DNA of 41,548 nucleotides from Streptomyces sp. AC558_RSS880 (GTDB lineage Bacteria; Actinomycetota; Actinomycetes; Streptomycetales; Streptomycetaceae). The DNA is taken from the NCBI RefSeq assembly GCF_019049255.1, contig NZ_JAGMUJ010000112.1:1-41548 (forward strand), given 5' to 3'. Shown here one piece after another: positions 1 to 7,670 of the stretch. Under the pieces are notes generated by a model. The model was not told the DNA's origin. It did not search any database and saw nothing but the letters and a program-made list of their open reading frames with translations. How positions within the stretch are numbered: position 1 is the stretch's first letter; every line of letters begins with the position of its first letter. A program made the position numbers and the translations under genes.

Positions 1-132
1 GATCCCGCGCTCGAGCATCAGCTCCTCGACCTCGCGGAACGACAGCGGGAAACGGAAGTACAGCCACACACAGTGGGAGATGACCTCGACCGGGTACCGG
101 TGACCCTTGTACGACAGCGACGCGCTCCTCAC
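1..132 (-). CDS. IS6-family transposase, N-terminal 44 residues (partial)
   Basis: Reading leftward from a GTG at 130-132, the protein aligns residue for residue with the starts of the two complete IS6 transposases in this window, sharing RYPVEVISHCVWLY and the FREVEELML stretch. This region precedes the DDE catalytic domain, which is outside the window. The GTG start is chosen because the two full copies also start with GTG at this position. Whether the gene is intact cannot be judged. Confidence 0.85.
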   Translation of the reverse strand, partial: MRSASLSYKGHRYPVEVISHCVWLYFRFPLSFREVEELMLERGI

Positions 133-197
133 GGACGACCCTTCCCAGGTTGATCAACCCGAAGATCATCCCACCGGTCAGCCAACGTGACAGTGCC
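1..197 (-). mobile_element. IS6-family element, one end, runs off the left edge
   Basis: The outer inverted repeat near 182-197 reads GGCACTGTCACGTTGG on the minus strand and matches the ends of the two complete IS6 copies at 7671 and 28876. It is followed inward by the start of an IS6 transposase. The rest lies outside the window. The IS end abuts the beheaded LysR gene, so it marks the insertion or rearrangement point. Confidence 0.85.
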
Positions 198-843
198 CCG
201 TACGGTGCTCGACGCCGCGTCGGCCGCGGCGCGCCGCACCCGGCGGGCCGGCCGCGCCGACCCGCGTCTGGTCCTGGTCATCAAGCCGGGCGGCGACGGT
301 GGCCTGCTGCCCGCGATCCTCGACGCCTATCAGGCTGAGCCGGGTGCGCTGCCGGTCGAGCTGGTGTGCAGCTTCGGCGAGCGTGAGATCCTCCTGCGGG
401 AGGGGCGTGCCGACGCCGCCCTGCTTCACCGCCCCCACCACGACCTCACCGGCCTGGACACCCAGGACCTCCTGACCGAGACTCAACTTCTCGTGATGCC
501 GAGTTCGCATCGCCTCGCGGGCCGTACCCGGGTCTGCCTGAACGACCTCGCAGGGGAGCCCCTGCCGCGCTGGCCGGGCGCATCTGAGGGTGGCTCACAC
601 GGACCTGAGGTCCACGACCTTGGGCAGCTTCTCCACCTCATCGCCTTGCGCCGCATGGTCGCCGTCCTCCCCTCCTCCATCCGCGACCAGCTCCGCGACG
701 ACCTGGTCGCTGTCCCAGTCGATGATGCCGAGCCCACCACGCTCGTCCTCGCCTGGCCCGAGCACGCCACCTCCCCAGCCCTGGCCGCCTTCGTCCGCGC
801 GGCCGCCACCGTGGCGGGCAAGGCGACGGGCCATGGCGGGTAG
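187..843 (+). pseudogene. LysR-family regulator, effector-binding domain only
   Basis: The reading frame encodes a LysR-type substrate-binding domain: a linker rich in Ala and Arg, then LVLVIKPGGDGGLLPAIL, the GRADAALLHRP segment and RLAGRTRVCLNDLAGEPLPRWPG, which is the usual order in actinobacterial LysR proteins. The N-terminal winged helix-turn-helix of about 60-80 residues is missing because the IS6 end sits where it should be. The apparent GTG start at 187 lies inside the IS terminal repeat, so it is not native. The product could bind ligand but not DNA. What it regulated is unknown; the genes it faced are gone. Confidence 0.8.
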
Positions 844-1183
844 AGCGGGGAGACACGCGGGGTGGGAGGCGCCCTCGCCCATGCTCGCAGGCGTGCGAAC
901 ACTCCAGGACGCCCTCACGGCCACCGTCGAGATCACACCTGGAGGCAGAATGACGGGCACCGGACGGCGAACCAATCACGCGGTCGACAATCCGAGCCAC
1001 TGGATATCAATGGCCGGCGACATGAGGCGTGTCAGTAGGCGGTGACGGCTCGGAGAGCATCCGCAGGCTGCACGCGACGTGATCGGTCAGGACGTCGCTG
1101 GTGTCACCCCGAGCGGCCATGTCGGTGGCGGCGAGGTCTTCGACGGGCTGGATCGGGCCGTGTACGTAGGCGTGCGGCGGGCC
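844..1183. other. Stretch with no recognisable gene
   Basis: This lies between the LysR remnant and the right end of the IS3 element. The IS3 orfB frame continues leftward through it to a stop at 1007 because the normal stop is absent, but the added residues show no known domain. No convincing promoter or hairpin was seen. Confidence 0.5.
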
Positions 1184-1969
1184 TTGACCCCGAATCCTGG
1201 ACACGGGTTGTGCGGCTGGTGCCAGCGTAGTTGATGTTGTTCGGGAGGCCGTCTCGTAGGCGATCGGGCTGCGGTGTCCGAGACGGGAGTGACGGCGTCG
1301 GGTGTTGTAGCGATGGAGCCAGTGGAACGCGTCGAGGCGGGCCTCGCGCTCACTGGACCGGTGCTTTCGGCCCTGGAGCGTTTCGCGTTTGAACGTTGCG
1401 TTGAAGGATTCGGCGAGCGCGTTGTCCGCGCTGGAGCAGATCGCGCTCATGGACTGGCGGACACCGGCTCTGCGGCAGGCGTCGGCGAAGGCCCGGCTGG
1501 TGTACTGGGTGAGTTCAACCGGTCGATGCAACATCGGGTTGTTGAAGTGAGCGTAGCTGCTCATCGAAGACTTCGGCGGGGGCCTTCCAGCCGAGGATCT
1601 TGCGGGGCTGATCAGATCCGGGGCCTTCGCCACGGCCGGGTCCGGGACCGTGGTGCGGTGCCTACGGCGCAGTCGAACGCCCGCCAGGCCGATGCTCCGC
1701 ATCACACGGGCGATCCGTTTGTGGTTGACGCGCTCGCCGTCCTCGCGGAGTTCGGCGGTGGTCCTCGGGACACCGTAGGTGCCGTCCGATTCGCGGTGCA
1801 CGGCCTGTATCCGGGTGGCGAGGCGGGCGTCGGCCGTCTGCCGGGCGGCCCGGTCCGCTGCCGTCGCCCGCCAGTGGTAGAAGCTGGAGCGGGCGATGCC
1901 CAGGATGGTGCACAGCCGCTTCACGCCGTAGCGGCGCTGGTGGTCGGCGACGAACTGGAAGCGGCTCAC
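1007..1969 (-). pseudogene. IS3 orfB transposase, chimeric and inactive
   Basis: The N-terminal part is a normal IS3 orfB HTH region (VADHQRRYGVKRLC, then the TYGVPRTTAELRE region). After KAPDLI the sequence jumps to an IS30 C-terminal segment read in a different frame, then returns to IS3 at QYTSRAFADACR and continues through ALAESFNATFKRE and RRRHSRLGHRSPIAYE. About 80 residues holding the first two catalytic aspartates are missing, so it cannot transpose. The expected stop after TTLAPAA reads CAA (1208-1210), letting the frame run to 1007. Its GTG start overlaps the orfA stop, as is usual in IS3. Confidence 0.85.
1515..1608 (-). pseudogene. IS30-family transposase, C-terminal tail
   Basis: Read on the minus strand in its own frame, this encodes PRKILGWKAPAEVFDEQL followed by SLQQPDVASTG and a TGA at 1515-1517. 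This is the characteristic end of IS30-family transposases (lGWktPaE...). It is embedded inside the IS3 orfB and stops immediately before IS3 sequence resumes. No IS30 catalytic domain is present anywhere in the window. Confidence 0.75.
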
Positions 1970-2266
1970 CAGCGCGTCTTTCCGGCGAAATACTTCGCCG
2001 CCTTGCGCAGGATCTCGCGTTCCTCCTCCAGCTCGCGGACCTTCTTGCGCAGAGCGGCGTTCTCCGTCTCCAACGGCGTCGGCGGCTCGGTCGGCACCTC
2101 CGCACGGCGTCCCCGCGGACGGGACGCGCCGGCCGCCCGGACCCAGTTCCGCAGGGTCTCGGGATTGATCCCCAGATCGGCAGCGACCTGCCGGATCGTC
2201 GCCTCGGGCCGCGACTGGTTACAGCGCGACCGCGTCCGCCTTGAACTGCGGCGGATAGTGCTTCAT
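1966..2266 (-). pseudogene. IS3 orfA (HTH subunit), frameshifted
   Basis: The protein begins MKHYPPQFKADAVAL, then meets TAA because of one extra T on the plus strand near 2219. Past that base it continues as a normal orfA: VAADLGINPETLRNWVRAAG, a ...EPPTPLETENAALRKKVREL... leucine-zipper segment and EILRKAAKYFAG. Total length of 301 bases confirms a one-base gain. The stop overlaps the orfB start. In intact elements this protein binds the IS ends and joins orfB by frameshifting. Confidence 0.8.
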
Positions 2267-2333
2267 GACCACGAGATGTCCGTTCTCAGATCCTCAGGAT
2301 CCAGTGTCTCGTGTGTCCAAGATCAGGGGTCAA

Positions 2334-2480
2334 GGGCCCTGATCTTCTCGCTGAAGATCTTGTCCCTCGGGATGCCGTGGCCCGCAAGGCGTCGAGCTGG
2401 GAGTCGTCGTCCTGCCCAAGGGCGGAGCAAGGGGCGCGGGTGGTGCCGCCTCTTACGCCGGCCTCCGCGCCGGTTCTCGT
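2334..2480 (-). pseudogene. Serine recombinase (resolvase) N-terminal scrap
   Basis: The minus strand encodes LGQDDDSQLDALRA, and in a shifted frame GIPRDKIFSEKI, which together resemble the segment after the catalytic serine in resolvase/invertase proteins (QLDAL...G..rDkIFsEKIs). A single-base shift separates the two pieces. The catalytic serine region itself is not recognisable. The match is short, so the call is tentative. Confidence 0.45.
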
Positions 2481-2848
2481 GATCGTCACGGACTCATGGC
2501 AGGCCGAGCCCTCCACGGTCCGCGCACGCGTGGAACTCGTCCACGGTCAGCGTCGGATGCGCAGGGCTTGGCGGCATGGGGAAGGGCAGTCCGGCCCCGC
2601 GTACCTCGATGATCTTTGGGGTGGGGTCTCGCCGCAGCCGTGTGTCTCGTGGAGGCGGGCCCGGAGAACGTCACTCGATGTGGGTCGTTGCCCTACCTGC
2701 CGGCCAGGGCTGCTGATACTCGATGAGTCGGCCTGCCGGGTCGTGTCGGCGGTTGGGTGCGAACAACAACTTTGTTCAAGAAGCAGCGCCGGGTATGCGG
2801 CCCGAAGAAGGGAGTGTCTTGTCGCATACTCGGCGCTGACCGGCAGAG
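2481..2848. other. No recognisable gene
   Basis: Several open frames cross this stretch but none shows a known domain or convincing start. A small inverted repeat GAACAA/TTGTTC with a five-base loop occurs near 2760-2777 and could be a weak terminator. Confidence 0.4.
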
Positions 2849-3319
2849 TTACGCCGTCGTGGCTGCTGTCTCGGTGGCTTCGACTGCGGACTTGAAGTCA
2901 GGGTGGACCCCGATTTGATCAAGCCACACGCTCATCGAGTTGTAGCAATTGAACCTTTCGATCTTTCCGTCACGGAGGTACCAGAGGTCCGCCGCCGGCA
3001 CGTCGATCCGGTTCCCGGTCGGTGGGATCTCGCCGACCGGAGTCGGAAACCCTCCGAGATGCGTGCCCTGGATTCGCAACTCGACGGCGACGACATCACC
3101 GAACGCATGTACCTCGAGCAGCTCACGGTGTACATCGGGGAACGAGCGGGCGAGGCCCGCGATCACCTGAGGAATCTGCTCTCCGTGGAAACTCTGCGAG
3201 GTCGACATGTCGTTGAACGACCCGTCCTCGGTGAACAAGGCCAGGAAACCGTCACCGTCGAGAACGTTCCCTTCCGCGAGCCGGTAAGCCTCGCGAATGG
3301 TCTTTTCGTTACTTTCCAT
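2849..3319 (-). CDS. SnoaL-like / NTF2-like polyketide-cyclase-fold protein
   Basis: This 156-residue protein has the SnoaL/NTF2-like pattern: an N-terminal helix (IREAYRLAEGNVLDGDGFLALF), the FTEDGSFND strand, FHGEQIPQVIAGLARSFPDVHREL, then alternating strands ending in the YLRDGKIERFNCYN hairpin. The family includes small hydrolases, isomerases and cyclases acting on polyketide-like or aromatic compounds; the substrate here is unknown. ATG at 3317-3319 is preceded by AAGGAG at good spacing. It diverges from the Rrf2 gene, and the shared region holds three matching operators, so it is very likely repressed by that regulator. The length and frame look intact. Confidence 0.85.
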   Translation of the reverse strand: MESNEKTIREAYRLAEGNVLDGDGFLALFTEDGSFNDMSTSQSFHGEQIPQVIAGLARSFPDVHRELLEVHAFGDVVAVELRIQGTHLGGFPTPVGEIPPTGNRIDVPAADLWYLRDGKIERFNCYNSMSVWLDQIGVHPDFKSAVEATETAATTA

Positions 3320-3387
3320 TCCTGTTCTCCTTTGATTTCGCAACACGCTCACGGTCCGCGCTTGTCTTTGATGGACCCTCCCCGGCT

Positions 3388-3467
3388 GTCGTAACGATAA
3401 TCGTTACGACAGGTTGTCGCAACCTTCACTGTTGCGACTGCGCTGTCGTAACATGGAGCGTTGCGAC
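3388..3467. promoter_or_regulatory. Three tandem Rrf2 operators
   Basis: Three inverted repeats share one layout, two 8-base arms with a 7-base gap. Site A (3388-3410): GTCGTAAC/GTTACGAC. Site B (3416-3438): GTCGCAAC/GTTGCGAC. Site C (3445-3467): GTCGTAAC/GTTGCGAC with one arm mismatch. The consensus is GTCGYAAC-N7-GTTRCGAC. Centres are 28 and 29 bases apart. Site C ends 13 bases before the Rrf2 ATG, consistent with autorepression; sites A and B lie towards the SnoaL-like gene. Assignment to the neighbouring Rrf2 protein is inference from position. Confidence 0.85.
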
Positions 3468-3480
3468 CGGAGGAGGGATC

Positions 3481-3924
3481 ATGAGCGCCAACAGCAGGCT
3501 GACCATTGCCGCCCACGCGCTGGCCTGGATCGGTCTCTACCAGCGCCAGGGCCACGAGATCGCCACCTCCGAGCAGATCGCGACCAGCGCGAACACCAAC
3601 CCCGTGGTGATCAGACGACTGCTCGGCGAGCTGCGCAGGGCCGGGCTCGTGGAGTCCCGGCGGGGCGCGGGCGCGGGCTGGTCGCTGGCACGCGAGCTGG
3701 AGTCGATGACCCTGCTCGACGTGTACGAGGCAGTGGAACCCGGCCCGCTGTTCGCGATGCACCGCACCACCCCGGACCAGGGATGCGTGGTGGGTCACGG
3801 CATCCAGCCGGCGATGCAGGGCATCTACGAGGGCATCGAGGAGACCCTGAGACACGAACTGGCCCGCGTCACGCTCGAGAAGGTACTCAGGGACGTGCTC
3901 GCGGCACCTCGCCAGCCTCTCTGA
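3481..3924 (+). CDS. Rrf2-family transcriptional regulator
   Basis: The 147-residue protein is full length for Rrf2. It has an N-terminal winged helix-turn-helix (LTIAAHALAWIGL, then TSEQIATSANTNPVVIRRLL and LRRAGLVESRRGAGAGWSL), the LLDVYEAVEPGPLF bridge, and a C-terminal dimerisation helix. Iron-sulphur members such as IscR and NsrR carry three cysteines; this protein has only one, Cys102 in DQGCVVG, so it is more like the YwnA type and may sense a thiol-reactive or aromatic ligand (inference). AGGAGG precedes the ATG. The start lies just downstream of three tandem operators shared with the SnoaL-like gene. Confidence 0.9.
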   Translation: MSANSRLTIAAHALAWIGLYQRQGHEIATSEQIATSANTNPVVIRRLLGELRRAGLVESRRGAGAGWSLARELESMTLLDVYEAVEPGPLFAMHRTTPDQGCVVGHGIQPAMQGIYEGIEETLRHELARVTLEKVLRDVLAAPRQPL

Positions 3925-4034
3925 TCAGCTGGGCGACCCCGTGCGAACCGTAGGGTTCGGCGTGGGTTCTGCCCACCGGGGCGGAGTGACGTGAGCGTAG
4001 AGATGGAATCCCGCGCCGAACGCGTTGGATCCGC

Positions 4035-4220
4035 CGCCGGAACAGACGACGGGCGCAGGCCGAGCTCACCGCGGACCAGGCCGTGCTCGTCCAGCGGCTC
4101 TACGACGACGAGCGGGAGAAGACCGTCCAGCAGATCCCCGACAGATTCGGCGTGCCCCGTTTCACGGTGCACGGGCACCCCGACAAGCCCAGACCGTCCC
4201 CCGCCAGGTCCAGAAGGCTG
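4035..4220 (+). pseudogene. Serine recombinase C-terminal HTH fragment
   Basis: The plus strand encodes RAQAELTADQAVLVQRLYDD, then TVQQIPDRFGVPRFTVHGH, a resolvase/invertase C-terminal helix-turn-helix in which the usual IADRFGVPRSTVYGHL has several substitutions. No catalytic domain lies upstream, so it is a fragment. It points opposite to the resolvase N-terminal scrap near 2.4 kb. It may have been part of the same gene before rearrangement, but that cannot be shown here. Confidence 0.6.
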
Positions 4221-4264
4221 CGACCGCCCACCCAGCCGGACAGACCATCAGCTGCCGCACTTCC

Positions 4265-4935
4265 TCAGGCCCCGGGTTCCTCCGGTGACGTCGGCGGCTC
4301 GGCCGGCGTCGGCATGGGTGGCCGGAGGAGGACGGCACGGGCCACGGAGGGGGCGAACAGGCCGGTGACGGGTGCGCAGAGGCCCAGTACGGAGCGGAAG
4401 GCGGTCCCCACCACCGGGTCACCGGGGTAGCGCTCCAGGACGCGCAGCAGGTACCAGCCGGCGACGCGGTCCGCCGGCCCGGAGGCCAGGGCACTGCCCA
4501 CCGCGCCCGGCATCGAGCGGTCCGACCCGGCGGAGATGTCCCATGCCTGCCGGGACGCCGCGAGGAGCGCTTTCTGCACGCGCCGCGTCGTGGGGATCCG
4601 GCGCGGATCGGACAGGGTCTCACGCAGGACGACCGCGCTCATCGCGGCGACAGCCATGCCCTGCCCGTAGATCGGGTTGAACGTGCACAGGGTGTCGCCG
4701 GTGGCAAGGAATTCCGCCGGGCGGCGGCCGGGCAGGTCGTAGCGGTGGCGGATGTTCGCGGTCCGCCGGTAGCCGAACGCCGACGAGAGGGGCTCGGCCT
4801 CGTCCAGCCACCGATGCAGGAGCGGATGCGGCAGCCTCTTCCTGACGTACGTCACGAACCCGTCGTCGTCCGTGGGCGGTTCGTCATCGTGCAGCCCCGA
4901 CACGATGACCAGATGGGTGCCGCCCTCGGCGTCGC
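4265..4935 (-). pseudogene. FAD-dependent monooxygenase, C-terminal half
   Basis: The product corresponds to the second half of an FAD monooxygenase of the 2-polyprenyl-6-methoxyphenol-hydroxylase type. The FAD-ribityl motif is clear in FLATGDTLCTFNPIYGQGMA, followed by a helical C-terminal domain. The Rossmann GxGxxG region and most of the substrate domain are missing. Near 4935 the coding sequence gives way to an ISL3 transposase fragment running the other way, so the 5' half has been lost. About 220 residues remain of a typical 400 or more. There is no native start and it is unlikely to be expressed. Confidence 0.75.
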
Positions 4936-5439
4936 CTTCTGCGGCGTCAGCCCGCCATTGCGCTCCTGCAACCACATCGCCGCGACCTGCGGATACGCCT
5001 CGGCCAGCGACACACCTAACGAACGCGCCACAGCGCCCCATCTGACCGTCCGCCGGGTCACCGACTGGATCATGCGCCGGCCCGAACACCTCACCGAGAC
5101 CGACCGCACGTGCCTCGACGAGCTGTGCGAACGCAGTCCCGCCCTGACCACGACCACCGAATACGTCCGGCGCCTGGCCGCGATGGTGCGCGAACGCCGC
5201 AGCGAGCACCTGGCCCTCGACGTCTGGCTTGCAGATGTCCGTCTCGACGGACAGCGAGAACTCCGCACCCTGACCGCTGGCATACGGCGCGACCGCACAG
5301 CAGTGCTCGCCGCCCTGACCACCACTTCACCTCGGGAGCGGTCGAGGGCAACGTCACCAGAATCAAGCTGCTGAAGAGACAGATGTACGGGCGGGCCAAC
5401 TTCGACCTCCTGCGACGCCGCATCCTCCTGTCACCTTGA
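4936..5439 (+). pseudogene. ISL3-family transposase, C-terminal part, frameshifted
   Basis: The sequence matches ISL3 transposases: VRRVTDWIMRRPEHLTETD, then a spacer helix with YVRRLAAMVRERRSE, then IRRDRTAVLAAL. A single-base loss near 5325 shifts the frame, after which SGAVEGNVTRIKLLKRQMYG and RANFDLLRRRILL follow; this contains the catalytic glutamate region. The left boundary against the monooxygenase remnant is only approximate. CACCCCCAAATCGGCGACAG just past the stop looks like the ISL3 terminal repeat. The 5' half of the transposase is absent. Confidence 0.8.
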
Positions 5440-5586
5440 TCAACCGGTGACACCCCCAAATCGGCGACAGAGCCCACGAAGTGGACCAGAGCCCCCAGTC
5501 ACGCACATAACCAGGGCCCGGACGGTCATGCTCCGCACCGACACCAACTCTTCACACGCTAGACGCGAATGAACACTCTGAGTGAC

Positions 5587-6074
5587 ATGAGTGAAGAAAT
5601 CACCCGAACCGGCAATTCCGGTGCGGCGCCCCCGACAGGCCCCGCTTCTCCGTCCCGCTGTCGGCGACGCGGCGCGGCGCGCGTCTGGCCAGGCTGCTGG
5701 CGGCGGAGCAGTTCGCGGAGTGGGACGTGCCGACCGAGCCGGCGCGACTGATCGTGGCGGAGCTGGCGGCGAACGCGGCGCTGCACGGCAGGGTGCCGGG
5801 CCGCAGCTTCCGCCTCACGCTGACGCTGGCCACCCCGTGGACGCTGCGCATCGAGCTGACGGACACGCGGGGTGAACGGATGCCGGAACTGGGGCGCAGG
5901 GGTGACGAGCCACCGGGCGAGTCGGGGCACGGGCTGTTGCTGGTGGAGGAGCTGGCGACGAGGTGGGGCGTACGCGTCGGCCCACCGCCGTCGAAGACGG
6001 TGTGGGCGAAGCTGGACCTCGCCTGCGGGACCACTCGGCCCCGTCATCCACGAGGTGGACGGACAAAGGGGTAG
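5587..6074 (+). pseudogene. Anti-sigma-factor-like ATP-binding protein (HATPase), frameshifted near its start
   Basis: From about 5640 the frame encodes RFSVPLSATRRGARLARLLA, then EPARLIVAELAANAALHG (the N-box of histidine-kinase-like ATPases), IELTDTRGERMPEL and SGHGLLLVEELATRWGV (G-boxes). This is the small RsbW/SpoIIAB-like family very common in Streptomyces. The likely start (ATG 5587 or 5569) is in another frame. Adding one C in the C-run near 5634 joins MSEEITRTGNSG to the domain cleanly. It is therefore a one-base-deletion pseudogene or a sequencing error. The family usually acts on regulators through partner switching; no partner gene is adjacent. Confidence 0.75.
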
Positions 6075-6134
6075 GGGCCGGGTGGCCCGGGGACCAACGC
6101 GCGTGTACTCACGGGCAGTTCTGTCCGTCGGCTC

Positions 6135-6298
6135 TGGCCGGCGCCCGCACCGGCGAGAAACGATCCCCGTCAGAAGCCGGCCGGTGGTCGGTTGCCCTCC
6201 TGCCTCACTCCGCTGCCGTGAACGGCGCCCACATCCCGGTGGACGGCGGCCAGCCCCAGGCGGGCCTCGGTCTCACGCCGGGCCCGGGTTCCGCGTGA
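6135..6298 (+). pseudogene. Short-chain dehydrogenase, C-terminal scrap
   Basis: The frame contains SPSEAGRWSVALLPHSAAVN followed by GAHIPVDGGQPQAGLG, resembling the C-terminus of SDR proteins (VtGa.i.vDGG). The Rossmann and catalytic regions are absent upstream, where the ATPase pseudogene lies. Short match, moderate confidence. Confidence 0.5.
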
Positions 6299-6585
6299 CA
6301 AGTGAGGCAGCGGTGCCTCGCGGCATCGCGGGCCGTCGTCCGAGCCCGCGTCGCGAATGACGTGGCGGCGGAACTGCCCCCGGTGCCGTAGGCGCTTCTG
6401 GACCTGGGGGTGGAGTCGCGAGGGGCGGTGTCCCCCTGGAGAGCTACGGGCAATGCCCACGGTGGGGTGACGCTTCCTCAGGCGCGTTCGCATAGCGTTC
6501 GGTCATGGCCGCAACGTCCGGGCCGAGGGCCCGGCGAAGGGCCCGTCGTTCACAGATCCGCCTTCCTGTGCTCCCGGAGGACCCC
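6299..6585. other. Upstream region of the secreted hydrolase, no gene seen
   Basis: No supported coding sequence. It presumably carries the promoter of the secreted hydrolase; no convincing -35/-10 pair was picked out. CCGGAGG at 6574-6580 is the ribosome binding site. Confidence 0.4.
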
Positions 6586-7536
6586 ATGAACCGCATGCTC
6601 AAAGCCACCGCCGTCGCCGCACTGTGCTGCACCGTCGCCGGTACGGGCTACGTGGGCGTGGCGCAGGCCGAGGGACACGGGGGCGGGGCGGACAGGACCA
6701 CCGCCAGGGTGACCCACCCGGATCACGCGGGCCGCGCCGACTCCTTCGTCGGGGAGAAGAAGATCGGAGTCCGGGGATACTCCGTGAACGTCTCCTGCTC
6801 GGGTCGGCAGACGGGTCACAAGCCCGTGGTGGTGCTGATGGCCGGCCTCGGGGACGGCCTCGACGCGATGGCCGACCTGCAGAAGACGCTGAGCGAGAAG
6901 AACCGGGTCTGCTCCTACGACCGCCTGGGCGAGGGCAAGAGCGACAAGCCCCGGGGGCCGCAGAGCCTGGAGGACTCGGGCCGGATCCTCACCGGGGTGA
7001 TCAACCGGGTCGCCGGCGACTCCCCCGTCGTGCTGGCGGGCCACTCGCTGGGCGGCCTGATCGCCGGCCGCTACGCCCCCGAGCACCGCGACCGCGTCAA
7101 GGGCCTGGTCCTGATGGACGCCACCTCCCCGACCATAACCGCGGACATCACCCGCGCGATCCCCGAGTCCGCCACCGGCGACGCGGGCGACCTGCGGGCG
7201 CAGACCGTCAGCACGATGCGGGGTGGGAACCCGGAGAACCTCGTCGTCCCCGACGGCCGGGTCCGCTCCGCCGGATGGATCCCGACCGAGGTGCTCCGCC
7301 ACGGGCAGCAGTACCTGGCCGCGTTCCCCACGTACGGCCCCACCCTCGAGTCCGACTGGACGAAGGCACAGTACAAGTGGGCCACCGTGTCCCACCGCGG
7401 CACGGTCCGCGTCGCCGAGGACAGCGGCCACTACATCTACGTCGACCGCAAGGACATGGCGGTCAAGTCCATCCAGCGCGTCGCCGCCGAGGTCACCCAG
7501 CAGAACAGCGGCCGGTGGGGGCACGCGGGACGGTGA
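6586..7536 (+). CDS. Secreted alpha/beta hydrolase
   Basis: A 316-residue protein with a signal peptide (MNRMLKATAVAALCCTVAG, Ala-rich core, likely cleavage after AQA at residue 28). The mature part has an alpha/beta-hydrolase fold: VVVLMAGLGDG oxyanion strand, the nucleophile elbow GHSLGG with Ser154, and the likely catalytic histidine His282 in EDSGHYIYVD. It is exported, so it probably hydrolyses an extracellular ester or amide; the substrate is unknown. ATG at 6586 is chosen because CCGGAGG precedes it and the signal peptide begins there; the frame is open further upstream without a better site. It stands alone between remnants and an IS6 copy and looks intact. Confidence 0.85.
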   Translation: MNRMLKATAVAALCCTVAGTGYVGVAQAEGHGGGADRTTARVTHPDHAGRADSFVGEKKIGVRGYSVNVSCSGRQTGHKPVVVLMAGLGDGLDAMADLQKTLSEKNRVCSYDRLGEGKSDKPRGPQSLEDSGRILTGVINRVAGDSPVVLAGHSLGGLIAGRYAPEHRDRVKGLVLMDATSPTITADITRAIPESATGDAGDLRAQTVSTMRGGNPENLVVPDGRVRSAGWIPTEVLRHGQQYLAAFPTYGPTLESDWTKAQYKWATVSHRGTVRVAEDSGHYIYVDRKDMAVKSIQRVAAEVTQQNSGRWGHAGR

Positions 7537-7670
7537 CGGGGGCCCGGGCCGGCCGGCGGGGATTCCCAGGAGCGGTGGCGGAGCAGCTCGGGCGGGTTCG
7601 GGCGCGCGAGGCCCACGCCGTCACCCGTCGTCCAGGCGGTCCGCCACCGTGAGCTTCGTCCTGGCAGACG

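Larger units (their letters stand above)
1184..2333 (-). mobile_element. IS3-family element, decayed
   Basis: The terminal inverted repeats are TTGACCCCGAATCCTGGACA reading in from 1184 and TTGACCCCTGATCTTGGACA reading in from 2333, 17 of 20 matching. Between them lie orfA and orfB of an IS3 element on the minus strand. Both genes are broken: orfA by a single-base insertion, orfB by replacement of its middle with an IS30 tail. No target duplication is evident. Confidence 0.85.

Noticed and set aside
1274..2482. A 402-codon plus-strand frame across the IS3 element.
   Set aside because: It is antisense to IS3 orfA/orfB and contains no domain.
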